NCBI RefSeq assembly: GCF_021458635.1
Contig: NZ_JAIRDQ010000001.1
Coordinates: forward strand, 124,001-188,000
DNA from: Bradyrhizobium monzae
GTDB taxonomy: Bacteria > Pseudomonadota > Alphaproteobacteria > Rhizobiales > Xanthobacteraceae
Length of the DNA: 64,000 nt
Direction: 5' to 3'
Position numbers and translations under genes: made by a program. Positions 10,137 to 18,774 of this stretch are shown in pieces. The notes under the pieces are model-generated. The model made no database searches, was not told where the DNA came from, and saw nothing but the letters and a program-made list of their open reading frames with translations. Within the stretch, counting starts at the first letter, position 1; every line of letters begins with the position of its first letter.

Positions 10137-11168
10137 ATGCGCGCCGTCGTCATTCACGCCCCCAGGGACCTGCGGATCGACAACTATCCGGATACCGAGC
10201 CCGGCCCGAGCGAGGTCCGCGTCAAGATCGCCAATGGCGGCATCTGCGGCTCCGATCTGCACTACTACCACCACGGCGGCTTCGGCGTCGTCCGGATCCA
10301 GCAGCCGATGGCGCTGGGGCACGAGATCGCCGGCGTGATTGCTGCGGTTGGTGACGGCGTTACCGGCGTGAAGGCCGGGACGCGCGTTGCGGTCAATCCG
10401 AGCAAGCCGTGCGGCAAGTGCCTGCATTGCCAGGAAGGCCTGCGCAACCAGTGCCTCGACATGCGCTTCCTCGGCAGCGCGATGCGCTTTCCTCATGTGC
10501 AGGGCGGCTTTCGTGAGTTCATCACGGTCGATGCGACGCAGGCGGTGCCGATCTCCGACAAGCTGTCGCTCGCGGAAGCCGCGGTCGCCGAGCCGCTCGC
10601 GGTGTGCCTCCATGCCGGCAAGCAGGCCGGCCCCCTCCTCGGCAAGCGCGTGCTGATCACCGGCTGCGGCCCGATCGGCGCGCTGATGATTTTGGTCTCG
10701 CGCTTCGGCGGCGCGTCCGAGATCGTCGTGACCGATGTCGCCGACGCCCCGCTCGCTGTCGCCCAAAAGCTCGGCGCCACGCATGCGATCAATGTCGCGA
10801 CCAACGCTTCCGCACTCGATCCCTGGCGCGCTGGCAAGGGCGTGTTCGACACGCTGTTCGAAGCGTCCGGCAATCAGACCGCGCTGCGCACCGCGCTCGA
10901 CGTGCTCCGTCCCGGCGCGACACTGGTGCAGCTCGGCCTCGGCGGCGAGATGACGCTGCCGATCAACTCCATCGTTGCCAAGGAATTGCAGCTCCGCGGC
11001 ACCTTCCGCTTCGATCCCGAATTCGAGCTCGCGGTGCGGCTGATGGGCGAAGGCCTGATCGACGTGAAGCCGCTGATCACGGCGACCATGCCGTTCGAGA
11101 ACGCGGTCGCGGCGTTTGAATTGGCCAGCGACCGCTCGCAATCGATGAAGGTGCAGCTGACGTTCTAG
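10137..11168 (+). CDS. idnD: L-idonate 5-dehydrogenase-like zinc alcohol dehydrogenase
   Basis: 343 residues of the medium-chain zinc dehydrogenase family. Catalytic zinc ligands are in CGSDLHYYHHGG and GHEIAG. The structural-zinc cysteines are PCGKCLHCQEGLRNQC, and the Rossmann motif is GCGPIGAL. The residues around the active site follow L-idonate 5-dehydrogenases, which oxidise L-idonate to 5-ketogluconate; the SDR next door would then reduce it to gluconate. Symbol assigned by similarity, and other polyol substrates cannot be excluded. It is the last gene of the cluster and is followed directly by a double-stem palindrome. Confidence 0.83.
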   Translation: MRAVVIHAPRDLRIDNYPDTEPGPSEVRVKIANGGICGSDLHYYHHGGFGVVRIQQPMALGHEIAGVIAAVGDGVTGVKAGTRVAVNPSKPCGKCLHCQEGLRNQCLDMRFLGSAMRFPHVQGGFREFITVDATQAVPISDKLSLAEAAVAEPLAVCLHAGKQAGPLLGKRVLITGCGPIGALMILVSRFGGASEIVVTDVADAPLAVAQKLGATHAINVATNASALDPWRAGKGVFDTLFEASGNQTALRTALDVLRPGATLVQLGLGGEMTLPINSIVAKELQLRGTFRFDPEFELAVRLMGEGLIDVKPLITATMPFENAVAAFELASDRSQSMKVQLTF

Positions 11169-11216
11169 AGCATGATCCGGAAAAGTCTGCAGCGCTTTTC
11201 CGACAAGATCATGCTC
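11168..11216. repeat. Dispersed double-stem intergenic palindrome
   Basis: Outer arms GAGCATGATC (11168-11177) and GATCATGCTC (11207-11216) enclose inner arms CGGAAAAG (11178-11185) and CTTTTCCG (11195-11202). Both pairs are perfect. From memory this palindrome is a frequent intergenic repeat in Bradyrhizobium and relatives. It starts on the last base of the idnD stop codon and may also end transcription. Confidence 0.75.
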
Positions 11217-11236
11217 AAGAAATAAAGCGTCCCGCG

Positions 11237-12109
11237 CTATCGGCTTTCGATCAGCCGGTCGCTGACGAGCCGGACTGCGCCCCGCTTCCACGAATAGTCC
11301 GCGCCCATCCGCAGGCCGCTGTCGCCGCGTGCCAGCACGACGCCGGTTTTGGCGTCGCGCACCTGGAAGCCGAGCGTGTATTCGGTGCGGCTGACCCGCC
11401 GCACCACGCCGATCAGTGATTGATCCGCACCGAGCTTTTGCGCGATCAGCGCCTCGCAACCATTGCAGTCACGCAGCGTATGCGCCTTTGCCGCCTCGCC
11501 GCTTGCACCGCCGACGTCGATAAGACGGTATCGGCCGGACTGACCGAGCGACTCGCGCACGCTGGCCGTGACCTCGGCCAGATAGGACGCATCGGACGCA
11601 GCTGAAGCGCCCGCTGACGCGGCGGTCGTATCCTCCAACTCGAAATCGAACACCGCCAACGCGACCGGCGCGGGTGCGGCCAGCGCGGCCAGAACCTCGC
11701 GGGACACAAAGATTTCGGCGCGCTCCCAGGATTCATCATTGTCGCCGCGGAAGGTGTAGAGCTTGTCCATGACGACCCTTTTGGCGCCGACGTCGATCAC
11801 CGCGACCTTGGCCCATTGCACCAGCGTACTGGTCTTCTGGATCCCGCCGATGACCTTGAACGCCGCCCCCTCCTGCACCGACGGCGCAAGCTGGTAGCGC
11901 GGGTCGGCGGCGATATCCCGCCGGAGCGCGACCATGAATGCCTGCAACCGCTTTTCGTGGGCGGCGCTCTGGTCGGTCGGCTCGGCCGAGGTGTCGGTAT
12001 AGCTGAAATCGTCGAGCGCAATGGCGGTGGCCTCGGCGGCGACGGCCCGGCCGTCCAGCCCGACGCTGAGAAGAACAAGGAAAGACAGCAACGACAGGGT
12101 ACGGCGCAT
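11237..12109 (-). CDS. Secreted protein with two tandem DUF3280/DUF2380-like domains
   Basis: 290 residues from ATG 12109, with GAGG 8 nt upstream. The signal peptide (MRRTLSLLSFLVLLSVG...) is cleaved near AVAAEA. The mature protein has two similar halves (about 30-145 and 150-290). Each begins with a beta strand ending in D-F-(S/E) (IALDDFSYTDT and LAVFDFELEDT) and later has an alanine/valine strand plus a basic loop. The second half keeps two Cys (DCNGCEAL). This pattern resembles small periplasmic proteins named DUF3280/DUF2380. No function is known. It is divergent from a two-component pair, so it may be its target or sensor accessory. Confidence 0.7.
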   Translation of the reverse strand: MRRTLSLLSFLVLLSVGLDGRAVAAEATAIALDDFSYTDTSAEPTDQSAAHEKRLQAFMVALRRDIAADPRYQLAPSVQEGAAFKVIGGIQKTSTLVQWAKVAVIDVGAKRVVMDKLYTFRGDNDESWERAEIFVSREVLAALAAPAPVALAVFDFELEDTTAASAGASAASDASYLAEVTASVRESLGQSGRYRLIDVGGASGEAAKAHTLRDCNGCEALIAQKLGADQSLIGVVRRVSRTEYTLGFQVRDAKTGVVLARGDSGLRMGADYSWKRGAVRLVSDRLIESR

Positions 12110-12296
12110 CGCGAACCTCGCATGATGGAAAGGCCGCAAGCTAGGCCGACGTGTCCCGCGCCGCAGCCGGGGTGGTCCCGACCAGCGCCGGGAAATTTTC
12201 ACGACGTTGCACCGCGGTAAGGGTGCCACTTTGCGCGGCTCGCGTTCTGCCTTTTAATGCGGAGGCGACAATTCCGTTCGCGCCAGGTGCCCGCCG

Positions 12297-13682
12297 ATGT
12301 GGAACCGCCCGAGATTCGATCTCAAGGTCCGCCTGACCTTGCGCGTCGCCGCCATATCGGCCGCCTGCTTTGCCGCAATCTCCGCCTATTTCCTGATCAC
12401 GGCCGACCGCGCGGCCCATGCGCGCATCGACGGCATCGCCGCCATCGTGGCGAAGACACTGGAGCTGCAGCAGGGCAAGGTCCTGTGGGCGGCGAGCCCG
12501 CGCTCCGACTTTCCCAACCTCGATCCCGTTTCGGCCTATGTGATGACGCCCGGCCTGTGCCTGGCCTTCCGTGGCACGAGCGGCGAGATGCTGCAGCGCT
12601 TCTGTAGCGGCGCGCCGATCCCGGAGGACCCGCCGCCGCAGATCTTCACGGCGTTCTACCACGGCCTGTTCGACCCCGGCCGCGAGGCCGCGCGCCCCGT
12701 GATCCTGCGCGGAACGAAACTTGGCGACGCCGTGGTCTCGGTCGATCCGGCCGTGCAGACGGCCGAGGCTTGGCACGAGGCCGGCCGCCTGATGCTCGCA
12801 CTCGCGATCGCCCTGCCGCTGTTGTGCGTCCTGGTCTACGCCGCACTGGCCCGCGCTCTCCGTCCCACCCACATGATCCGCGCCGGTCTCGAGCGGATCG
12901 CCGCCAACGACCTCACCGCGCGGCTGCCGCCGTTCGATCTCGCCGAACTGTCGGCCGTTCGCGACGTCTTCAACCATCTCGCCGAAAGCCTCGACACGGC
13001 GCTGGCCGAGCGCGCCGAGTTGACCCGCAAACTGATCGCGCTCCAGGACGAAGAGCGCCGCCATCTCGCGCGCGAGCTGCACGACGAATTCGGCCAGTCG
13101 CTCGCTGCGATCCGCGCGCTCGCGTCCTCCGCCCGCCAGACCGCCGCGCAGGACTGCCCCTCCCTGCTTGGCGAGTGCGACGGCATCGCACGGACCGCAA
13201 CCGGCATGATGGAGACGCTACGCGGCACGCTGTTCCGGCTCCGTCCACCCGACGTCGAAGAGCTCGGACTCGTTGCCAGTCTCGAAGGCCTCGTCGCCGG
13301 CTGGAATGGACGCAGCCGCGGTGAGACCCGTTTTGCGATCCGTTTCGACGGCACGTTCGAGACCCTGCCGGCCACGATCAGCGCCAATCTCTACCGCATC
13401 GTGCAGGAAGCGCTCACCAACGCCGCCAAGCATGCCAGCGCCAGCAAGGTCAGCCTGGAATTGACGATGCATGCCGGCGAGATCGCGCTCGCCATCGACG
13501 ATGATGGACGCTCGACCGATCCGGCTGCGAAATCCGGCATGGGCCTGCTCGGCATGCGAGAGCGCGTCGCGGCACTGCGCGGCCGTCTGAGTTTTGAGGC
13601 CGGTCCCAACGGCGGCTCCGCGCTGCGCGTCGTCATTCCGCTCGCAGCCGCCAATCCGCAAGCGCAGGAGCGCGCCGCATGA
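12297..13682 (+). CDS. NarL-type (HisKA_3) sensor histidine kinase
   Basis: 461 residues. The N-terminal membrane helix (about 20-38), a periplasmic segment of about 125 residues, a second helix (about 160-185) and a HAMP domain lead to the HisKA_3 motif with phospho-acceptor His262 (RHLARELHDEFGQ). The ATPase domain has the motifs EALTNAAKHA and GMGLLGMRERV. The periplasmic part contains two Cys (PGLCLAF and RFCSGA) that could bond. The stop codon overlaps the start of the response-regulator gene (ATGA), so the two are translationally coupled. Confidence 0.92.
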   Translation: MWNRPRFDLKVRLTLRVAAISAACFAAISAYFLITADRAAHARIDGIAAIVAKTLELQQGKVLWAASPRSDFPNLDPVSAYVMTPGLCLAFRGTSGEMLQRFCSGAPIPEDPPPQIFTAFYHGLFDPGREAARPVILRGTKLGDAVVSVDPAVQTAEAWHEAGRLMLALAIALPLLCVLVYAALARALRPTHMIRAGLERIAANDLTARLPPFDLAELSAVRDVFNHLAESLDTALAERAELTRKLIALQDEERRHLARELHDEFGQSLAAIRALASSARQTAAQDCPSLLGECDGIARTATGMMETLRGTLFRLRPPDVEELGLVASLEGLVAGWNGRSRGETRFAIRFDGTFETLPATISANLYRIVQEALTNAAKHASASKVSLELTMHAGEIALAIDDDGRSTDPAAKSGMGLLGMRERVAALRGRLSFEAGPNGGSALRVVIPLAAANPQAQERAA

Positions 13683-14332
13683 CCGCGACCATTCTGCTGG
13701 TCGACGACCATTCCGTCGTCCGCGAGGGCTATCGCTCCGTGCTCGAGAAGCAGCCGGGGCTGCGCGTCATCGCCGAAGCCGGCGACGGCGCGGAGGCCTA
13801 TCGCCTGTTCAAATCCGAGACGCCCGACCTCGTCATCATGGATCTCAGCATGCCCGGCATCGGCGGCGTCGAAGCCGTCAGGCGCATCAGGCAATGGGAC
13901 AAGGCGGCAAAGATCCTCGTCTTTACCATGCATGAAAATGCCGGCTTCGCCGTGCAGGCCATCCGCGCCGGCGCGAGGGGTTACGTCACCAAGACCAGCC
14001 CGCCGGAGACGCTGGTGCGCGCAGTGATGGACGTGCTCGCCGGCAGGATCGCGATCAGCCCGGATATCGACCACGAGCTTGCGCTGAGCCGGATCAGCGG
14101 CGAGAGCTCGGCTGCCGACGTTCTCACGCCGCGCGAGTTCGAGGTGATGCGGCTGTTGCTCGCCGAGAACACGACGGAGGAGATCGCCGAGACGCTGCAC
14201 GTCAGCCCGAAGACGGTCGCGAATCTGCATTCGCTGATCAAGGACAAGCTGGGCGTCGGCTCCGACATCGAGCTGGTCCGGCTGGCGCTGCGCCAAGGAA
14301 TTTTGACGCAGCTCGATCTCGGTGATGCCTGA
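13679..14332 (+). CDS. LuxR/NarL-family response regulator
   Basis: 217 residues. The receiver domain (1-120) has the acidic pair DD near the start, phospho-acceptor Asp55 (IMDLSMPG), Thr (FTMHE) and Lys (VTKTSP). The C-terminal LuxR HTH (about 145-205) contains LTPREFEVMRLLLAENTTEEIAETLHVS. It is the cognate regulator of the kinase it overlaps. Targets are unknown; the divergent secreted protein at 11237 is the nearest candidate. Confidence 0.93.
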   Translation: MTATILLVDDHSVVREGYRSVLEKQPGLRVIAEAGDGAEAYRLFKSETPDLVIMDLSMPGIGGVEAVRRIRQWDKAAKILVFTMHENAGFAVQAIRAGARGYVTKTSPPETLVRAVMDVLAGRIAISPDIDHELALSRISGESSAADVLTPREFEVMRLLLAENTTEEIAETLHVSPKTVANLHSLIKDKLGVGSDIELVRLALRQGILTQLDLGDA

Positions 14333-14348
14333 AGCGCGTCGCCGCGGA

Positions 14349-15332
14349 TCATTCGCGCGCGACGACGGAGTCCAGCCACGCGCAGTTCAGCGGCGGCACG
14401 CGGGGATCGGCGACGCGCACGCCGCGCGCGGCCGCATCCAGCCGCATGTCGCGCATGCGCTTGCGCGGCTCTTCCGGCATGTTGAGCCGCTCATGGCCCC
14501 ATAGCGACGGGCCGTCGAAGGTTTCGTGCGGCTGCCAGGTCTGGGGATCGATGATGCGTCCGCCCCAGCCATATTCGATGAAGAAGCCGGACGGCGTGTT
14601 CACATAGAACGAGGTCATGTGGTCGTTGGTGTGCCGCCCCAGCGTATAGACGACGCGGCCGTCTTCGAGCTGCGCAAGGTCATAGCCCTGCCCGACATCG
14701 TCGAGGCTGCCGAGCTCCACCATGAAATGATGCAGCGCCTTGCGTCCCGAGCCGACCATCGCAAAGGAGTGATGGCGGCCGTTGACGTGGAAGAAATAAA
14801 GGCCATAGGGCTTCAGCCCGAAATCGGAGACGTGAAAGCCGAGCACGTCGCGATAGAACGGCACCAGCGGCTCGACATCCTCGACATTGAGCACGACATG
14901 GCCCATGCCGAGCGCGCCGGTGCGAAAGCCCGAGATCGGCCGGCCCGGTCTAAAGGGTTCGGTCGCAAGCTCAGGCTTGCAGAACGCTTCCAGCCGGTTG
15001 CCGGCAGGATCGGCAAAAATAATCAGCTTGGCCACATGCCGTTCATCGGCGAGTGCGCGCGAACCGCGTGTCACCTTGACGCCGTGGCTTTCCAGCCGGC
15101 CGGCGAGCTGGTCCAGCTCCGCGGTCGAAGGAACCTCCCATCCCATCACCGCGAGGCCGGCATCACTGCTGCCATCGACAATCAGGCGCTGCTTGCGATC
15201 GTCCATGCGGAAGGCCCGCATCTTGCCGCCGCGATCGACCTGCTGCATGCCGAGCAGTCCGGTCGCCATCTGGCCCCACTGGTCGAGCTGGGATGAGTTG
15301 ATCCCGATATAGCCGAGCGCGGTGATTTCCAT
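14349..15332 (-). CDS. Type I extradiol ring-cleavage dioxygenase (VOC fold)
   Basis: 327 residues with two VOC modules (about 5-125 and 140-290). The second carries the iron ligands expected in extradiol dioxygenases: His145 (MGHVVLN), His201 or His202 (LHHFMVE) and Glu253 (FIEYGWGG). The class signature SFYVNTPSGFFIEYGWGG is clear. The enzyme should cleave a substituted catechol next to its hydroxyls. It is convergent with the response regulator and divergent from the IclR regulator of the hydroxylase cluster, so it likely supplies the ring-cleavage step of that pathway. Confidence 0.9.
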   Translation of the reverse strand: MEITALGYIGINSSQLDQWGQMATGLLGMQQVDRGGKMRAFRMDDRKQRLIVDGSSDAGLAVMGWEVPSTAELDQLAGRLESHGVKVTRGSRALADERHVAKLIIFADPAGNRLEAFCKPELATEPFRPGRPISGFRTGALGMGHVVLNVEDVEPLVPFYRDVLGFHVSDFGLKPYGLYFFHVNGRHHSFAMVGSGRKALHHFMVELGSLDDVGQGYDLAQLEDGRVVYTLGRHTNDHMTSFYVNTPSGFFIEYGWGGRIIDPQTWQPHETFDGPSLWGHERLNMPEEPRKRMRDMRLDAAARGVRVADPRVPPLNCAWLDSVVARE

Positions 15333-15479
15333 CGACGTTCTCCCAAGGGCATCGCATCCGCTGCAGTGCGGCGAACTTGATACCGGCCGCGCACGCTCCT
15401 ACGGTGACGTCCCGCAATCGCTTCGCCTTCGCAACGACGATAATCGCGCAGTAGTACGCCACAAGGGAGGAAATACGAA

Positions 15480-16271
15480 GTGTCCAAGGAGCGGACGCGG
15501 AACGGCCAGCCGCGGCAGTCGGAAGGCGTCCGCGCCTTCAAGCGCGGGCTGGACGTGCTGCAGGAGGTCAACCGCTCCGGCGGCATCCGCGCCGGCGACG
15601 TCGCCCGCGCGCTCGACCTGCCCCGCCCGACCGTCTATCGCCTGCTCGAAACGCTGGAAGAACTCGGCTATGTCGCCCGCAGCGCCAGCGACGACCGCTT
15701 TCGGGTCACCCGTCTCGCCCTGAGCCTCGGTGATGGCTACGACCCCGGCGTGGTGATCTGTCAGGCGGCCGCGCCGTATCTCGCTGAGCTCAGCAAGACC
15801 CTGGTCTGGCCTGTCGATCTCTCCACCTACGAGAACGCCGCGATGGTGGTGCAGGAGACCACGCATTCCCGCAGCCCATTGTCGATCGACCGCGGCATGA
15901 TCGGCAAGCGCCTGCCGATGCTGCGGACGTCGGCGGGCCGCGCCTATCTGGCCGCCTGCCCCGCCCGCGAGCGCGACCTCATTGTCAGCCATCTCCGCCG
16001 CATCGACGAGGCCGATGACCGTCCCTTCCTCGACCAGGGCCGCCTCGACAAGATGATCGCCGAGACGGCCGCGCGCGGCTACGCCATCCGTAGCGAAGGC
16101 GAGTACAATCCCAAGACCGCCTCGATCGCCGTCCCGATCGTGCGGAACGGCGCCGTGTTCGGCTGCATCTCGATCATCTGGATCCGCTCCGCGCTCGGGA
16201 TCGAGGAAGCAATGGCGCAGTTCGTCGGCCAGCTTCAGGAGACGGCCGCAGCCATCCCGGTCGAGGTGTAG
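15480..16271 (+). CDS. IclR-family regulator (MhpR-like)
   Basis: 263 residues from GTG 15480, with GGGAGGAAA about 8 nt upstream. The N-terminal winged HTH (about 15-75; LDLPRPTVYRLLETLEELGYV) is followed by the IclR effector domain (about 85-255). Wording such as VWPVDLSTYENAAMVVQETTHSRSPLS and the SALGIEEAM segment are close to MhpR-type activators, which respond to hydroxyphenylpropionate-like acids. It stands between the divergent dioxygenase and the downstream hydroxylase and probably controls both. Confidence 0.88.
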   Translation: MSKERTRNGQPRQSEGVRAFKRGLDVLQEVNRSGGIRAGDVARALDLPRPTVYRLLETLEELGYVARSASDDRFRVTRLALSLGDGYDPGVVICQAAAPYLAELSKTLVWPVDLSTYENAAMVVQETTHSRSPLSIDRGMIGKRLPMLRTSAGRAYLAACPARERDLIVSHLRRIDEADDRPFLDQGRLDKMIAETAARGYAIRSEGEYNPKTASIAVPIVRNGAVFGCISIIWIRSALGIEEAMAQFVGQLQETAAAIPVEV

Positions 16272-16344
16272 GGGCCGTCCGCTGGGCGGACACTTCTGCC
16301 GGCGCCGTTGAAGCGGTGGCATTGCTGGGGGAAGAGATAGCCCC

Positions 16345-17841
16345 ATGCAAGATAAATCCGCCCCTGAGGAATTCGACGTCGTGATCGTCGGCCGCGGCCC
16401 GGTCGGCACCACGCTCGCCAACCTGCTCGGCCTGTGCGGCGTGCGAACGCTGGTGCTGGAGCGCGAGGCGCGGACTTATCATCTGCCGCGCGCGGTGCAC
16501 TTTGACGACGAATGCATGCGCGTGTTTCAGACCATCGGCCTCGCCGACGCGATGCTGCCCCACGTCATTCTCAGCCCCGGCATGCTCTTCCTCGACGCCG
16601 ACGGCAAGATGCTGCTGGACTGGTCGCGCCCTCAGACGCTCACGCCGATGGGCTGGAACCTCAGCTATCGCTTCCACCAGCCCGACCTCGAGGACGTGCT
16701 GATCTCCGGCCTCGCGCGCTGGCCGCATGTCAGCTTGCGAAGCCGCTGCGATGTGTTCGCGCTGGATCAGGACCAGACCGGCGTGCGCGTCCGCTACGAG
16801 GATCTCTCCAACGGACAGCTCAGCGAGGTTCGTGCCGGTTATGTGATCGGCTGCGACGGCGCGCGGTCTCTGGTGCGCCGCTTCATCGGCTCCGGCATGG
16901 ACGATCTCGGCTTTCACGAGCGCTGGCTGGTGATCGACGTGCTGCTCAAGCGCGCCCGCGACGACCTCGGTGACTACAGCCTCCAGCACTGCGATCCCCG
17001 GCGGCCGGCGACTTACGTCCGCGGCACCGGCACGCGGCGGCGCTGGGAGATCACGGTTCTTCCCGACGAGGATTCGAACGACGTGGCACGGCCCGCAAAA
17101 GTCTGGGAGCTGCTGTCGCGCTGGATCACGCCTGACGATGCCGAACTCGAGCGCGCCGCGGTCTACACCTTTCATTCCGTGATCGCGCAGCAATGGCGCA
17201 ACGGCCGGCTGCTGCTCGCGGGCGATTCCGCGCACCAGACGCCCCCCTTCCTCGGCCAGGGCATGTGCGCCGGCATTCGCGATGCGGCCAATCTCGCCTG
17301 GAAACTCGCGAGCATCATTCGCAACGGTGCTGTGCCTGATCTGCTCGACACCTATCAGAGCGAGCGCCAGCCGCATGTCCGCGAGTTCATCGAGCTCGCG
17401 ATTCGCTTGGGCGGTGTCATCAACACCAAAGCGATCGAAGCCGGCCTTGCCGCCGGGCAGACGCGTGAAAATGCCCCCGTGAAGCTGGAGGTGAAAAAGC
17501 CCCTGCTCGGCCCCGGGCTCGCGTTTGGCGACCTGCTGCTCGCCGGACATCTCGCGCCGCAGTTCATCTTGAACGACGGCAGCCGCGGCGACGACCGGAT
17601 CGGCTACGGCCATGTCCTCCTCGTGGCGAGCGCGACGCGTCTCGCTCTCTCGCAGCCCGGGATCGAAATCCTGACCAGCGACGATGCCGAAGGCATCGGA
17701 CCCTGGCTGCGCGAGCACGGCATCATCGCCGCGCTCGTTCGTCCCGACCGTTACATCCGCGGCACCGCCCGCAACGATGCCGAGCTCGACCGGCTCATCG
17801 CCGCCTTCTCGCCTCCCGCCCACGTGCCGTCCGCGGCCTGA
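16345..17841 (+). CDS. mhpA: FAD-dependent aromatic hydroxylase, MhpA-like
   Basis: 498 residues of class A flavoprotein monooxygenase. It has the dinucleotide motif VGRGPVGTTLAN (about 14-26), the DG motif GCDGARSLVRR (about 170) and the FAD ribityl motif GDSAHQTPPFLGQGMCAG (about 290-310). The run PRAVHFDDECMRVFQTIGL is typical of 3-(3-hydroxyphenyl)propionate hydroxylases. It should add a hydroxyl to a phenolic acid to give a catechol for the divergent extradiol dioxygenase. The E. coli enzyme is about 550 residues, so this is a slightly shorter relative. Symbol by family; the true substrate may differ. Confidence 0.87.
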   Translation: MQDKSAPEEFDVVIVGRGPVGTTLANLLGLCGVRTLVLEREARTYHLPRAVHFDDECMRVFQTIGLADAMLPHVILSPGMLFLDADGKMLLDWSRPQTLTPMGWNLSYRFHQPDLEDVLISGLARWPHVSLRSRCDVFALDQDQTGVRVRYEDLSNGQLSEVRAGYVIGCDGARSLVRRFIGSGMDDLGFHERWLVIDVLLKRARDDLGDYSLQHCDPRRPATYVRGTGTRRRWEITVLPDEDSNDVARPAKVWELLSRWITPDDAELERAAVYTFHSVIAQQWRNGRLLLAGDSAHQTPPFLGQGMCAGIRDAANLAWKLASIIRNGAVPDLLDTYQSERQPHVREFIELAIRLGGVINTKAIEAGLAAGQTRENAPVKLEVKKPLLGPGLAFGDLLLAGHLAPQFILNDGSRGDDRIGYGHVLLVASATRLALSQPGIEILTSDDAEGIGPWLREHGIIAALVRPDRYIRGTARNDAELDRLIAAFSPPAHVPSAA

Positions 17842-17865
17842 TCGACCACTCCTCAAGGATATCTC

Positions 17866-18717
17866 ATGAAGCTGCTCTCTTTCATCGCCAACGGCCGCGC
17901 CTCCTTCGGAGCGGTCAAGGACAATGGCGTGGTCGATCTCGGCACGCGCATGGCGCCCTGCGCCACGCTGCGGCAGCTGCTTGAAGCCGGTCGCGTGGCC
18001 GAGGCGGCAAAGCTGGTCGCGTCCGCGTCGCCGGATCATGCGCTCGACACCATCAGCTTCGCGCCCGTCATCCCCGATCCCGGCAAGATCATCTGCGTCG
18101 GCCTGAACTATCGCGACCACGTCGCCGAAACCGGCCGCACCGTGACCGAAAAGCCCGCCCTGTTCGTCCGCTTCCCCTGCAGCCAGGTCGGCCATCTCCA
18201 ACCCATCGTGAAGCCTAAGGTGAGCGACGATTTCGACTATGAGGGCGAGCTGGCGCTCGTCATCGGCAAGCAAGGCCGCCACATCCCGCCGGGCCGCGCG
18301 CTCGACCACATCGCCGGCTATGCCTGCTACAATGAGGGCAGCATCCGCGACTGGCAGCGCCACACCAGCCAGTTCCTCTCCGGCAAGAGTTTTGCGGAAA
18401 GCGGCAGCTTTGGCCCGTGGCTGGTGACGGCCGACGAGATCCCCGATCCATCGAAGCTCACCCTTCAGACTCGCCTGAACGGCACGGTCGTGCAGAACAC
18501 GACGACCGATCTCCTGATCACGGGCATCCCCGAGCTGATCGCCTACATCTCCACAATCTGCCCGCTCGTGCCCGGCGACGTCATCGTCACGGGGACACCG
18601 GGCGGCGTCGGCGCCAAGCGCACGCCGCCTTTGTGGATGCGCCCCGGCGACACCGTCGAGGTCGAGGTCTCCGGCATCGGGACGCTCCGCAACAAGGTCA
18701 TCGCCGAACCGACCTGA
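17866..18717 (+). CDS. Fumarylacetoacetate hydrolase-family enzyme
   Basis: 283 residues with the FAH fold. The motif GKIICVGLNYRDHVAETG starts the catalytic domain at about residue 73. The metal ligands are in DFDYEGELALVIGK (Glu, Glu, Asp positions), and NEGSIRDWQRH and TGTPGGVGAKRTPP follow. Such enzymes hydrolyse or decarboxylate acyl-pyruvates and 2-hydroxy-diene acids formed by ring cleavage. It lies 24 bp after the hydroxylase gene, so in this pathway it is the probable hydrolysis step after the dioxygenase. Confidence 0.88.
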   Translation: MKLLSFIANGRASFGAVKDNGVVDLGTRMAPCATLRQLLEAGRVAEAAKLVASASPDHALDTISFAPVIPDPGKIICVGLNYRDHVAETGRTVTEKPALFVRFPCSQVGHLQPIVKPKVSDDFDYEGELALVIGKQGRHIPPGRALDHIAGYACYNEGSIRDWQRHTSQFLSGKSFAESGSFGPWLVTADEIPDPSKLTLQTRLNGTVVQNTTTDLLITGIPELIAYISTICPLVPGDVIVTGTPGGVGAKRTPPLWMRPGDTVEVEVSGIGTLRNKVIAEPT

Positions 18718-18774
18718 CCACTACCAAGACGATCCCGAAAAGGGACGCATCGGCATCGAAGGGGAGAAAACAAT

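Noticed and set aside
16174..18363. 729-codon minus-strand frame opposite the hydroxylase and FAH genes
   Set aside because: Long only because of high GC; the plus-strand genes have clear catalytic motifs.
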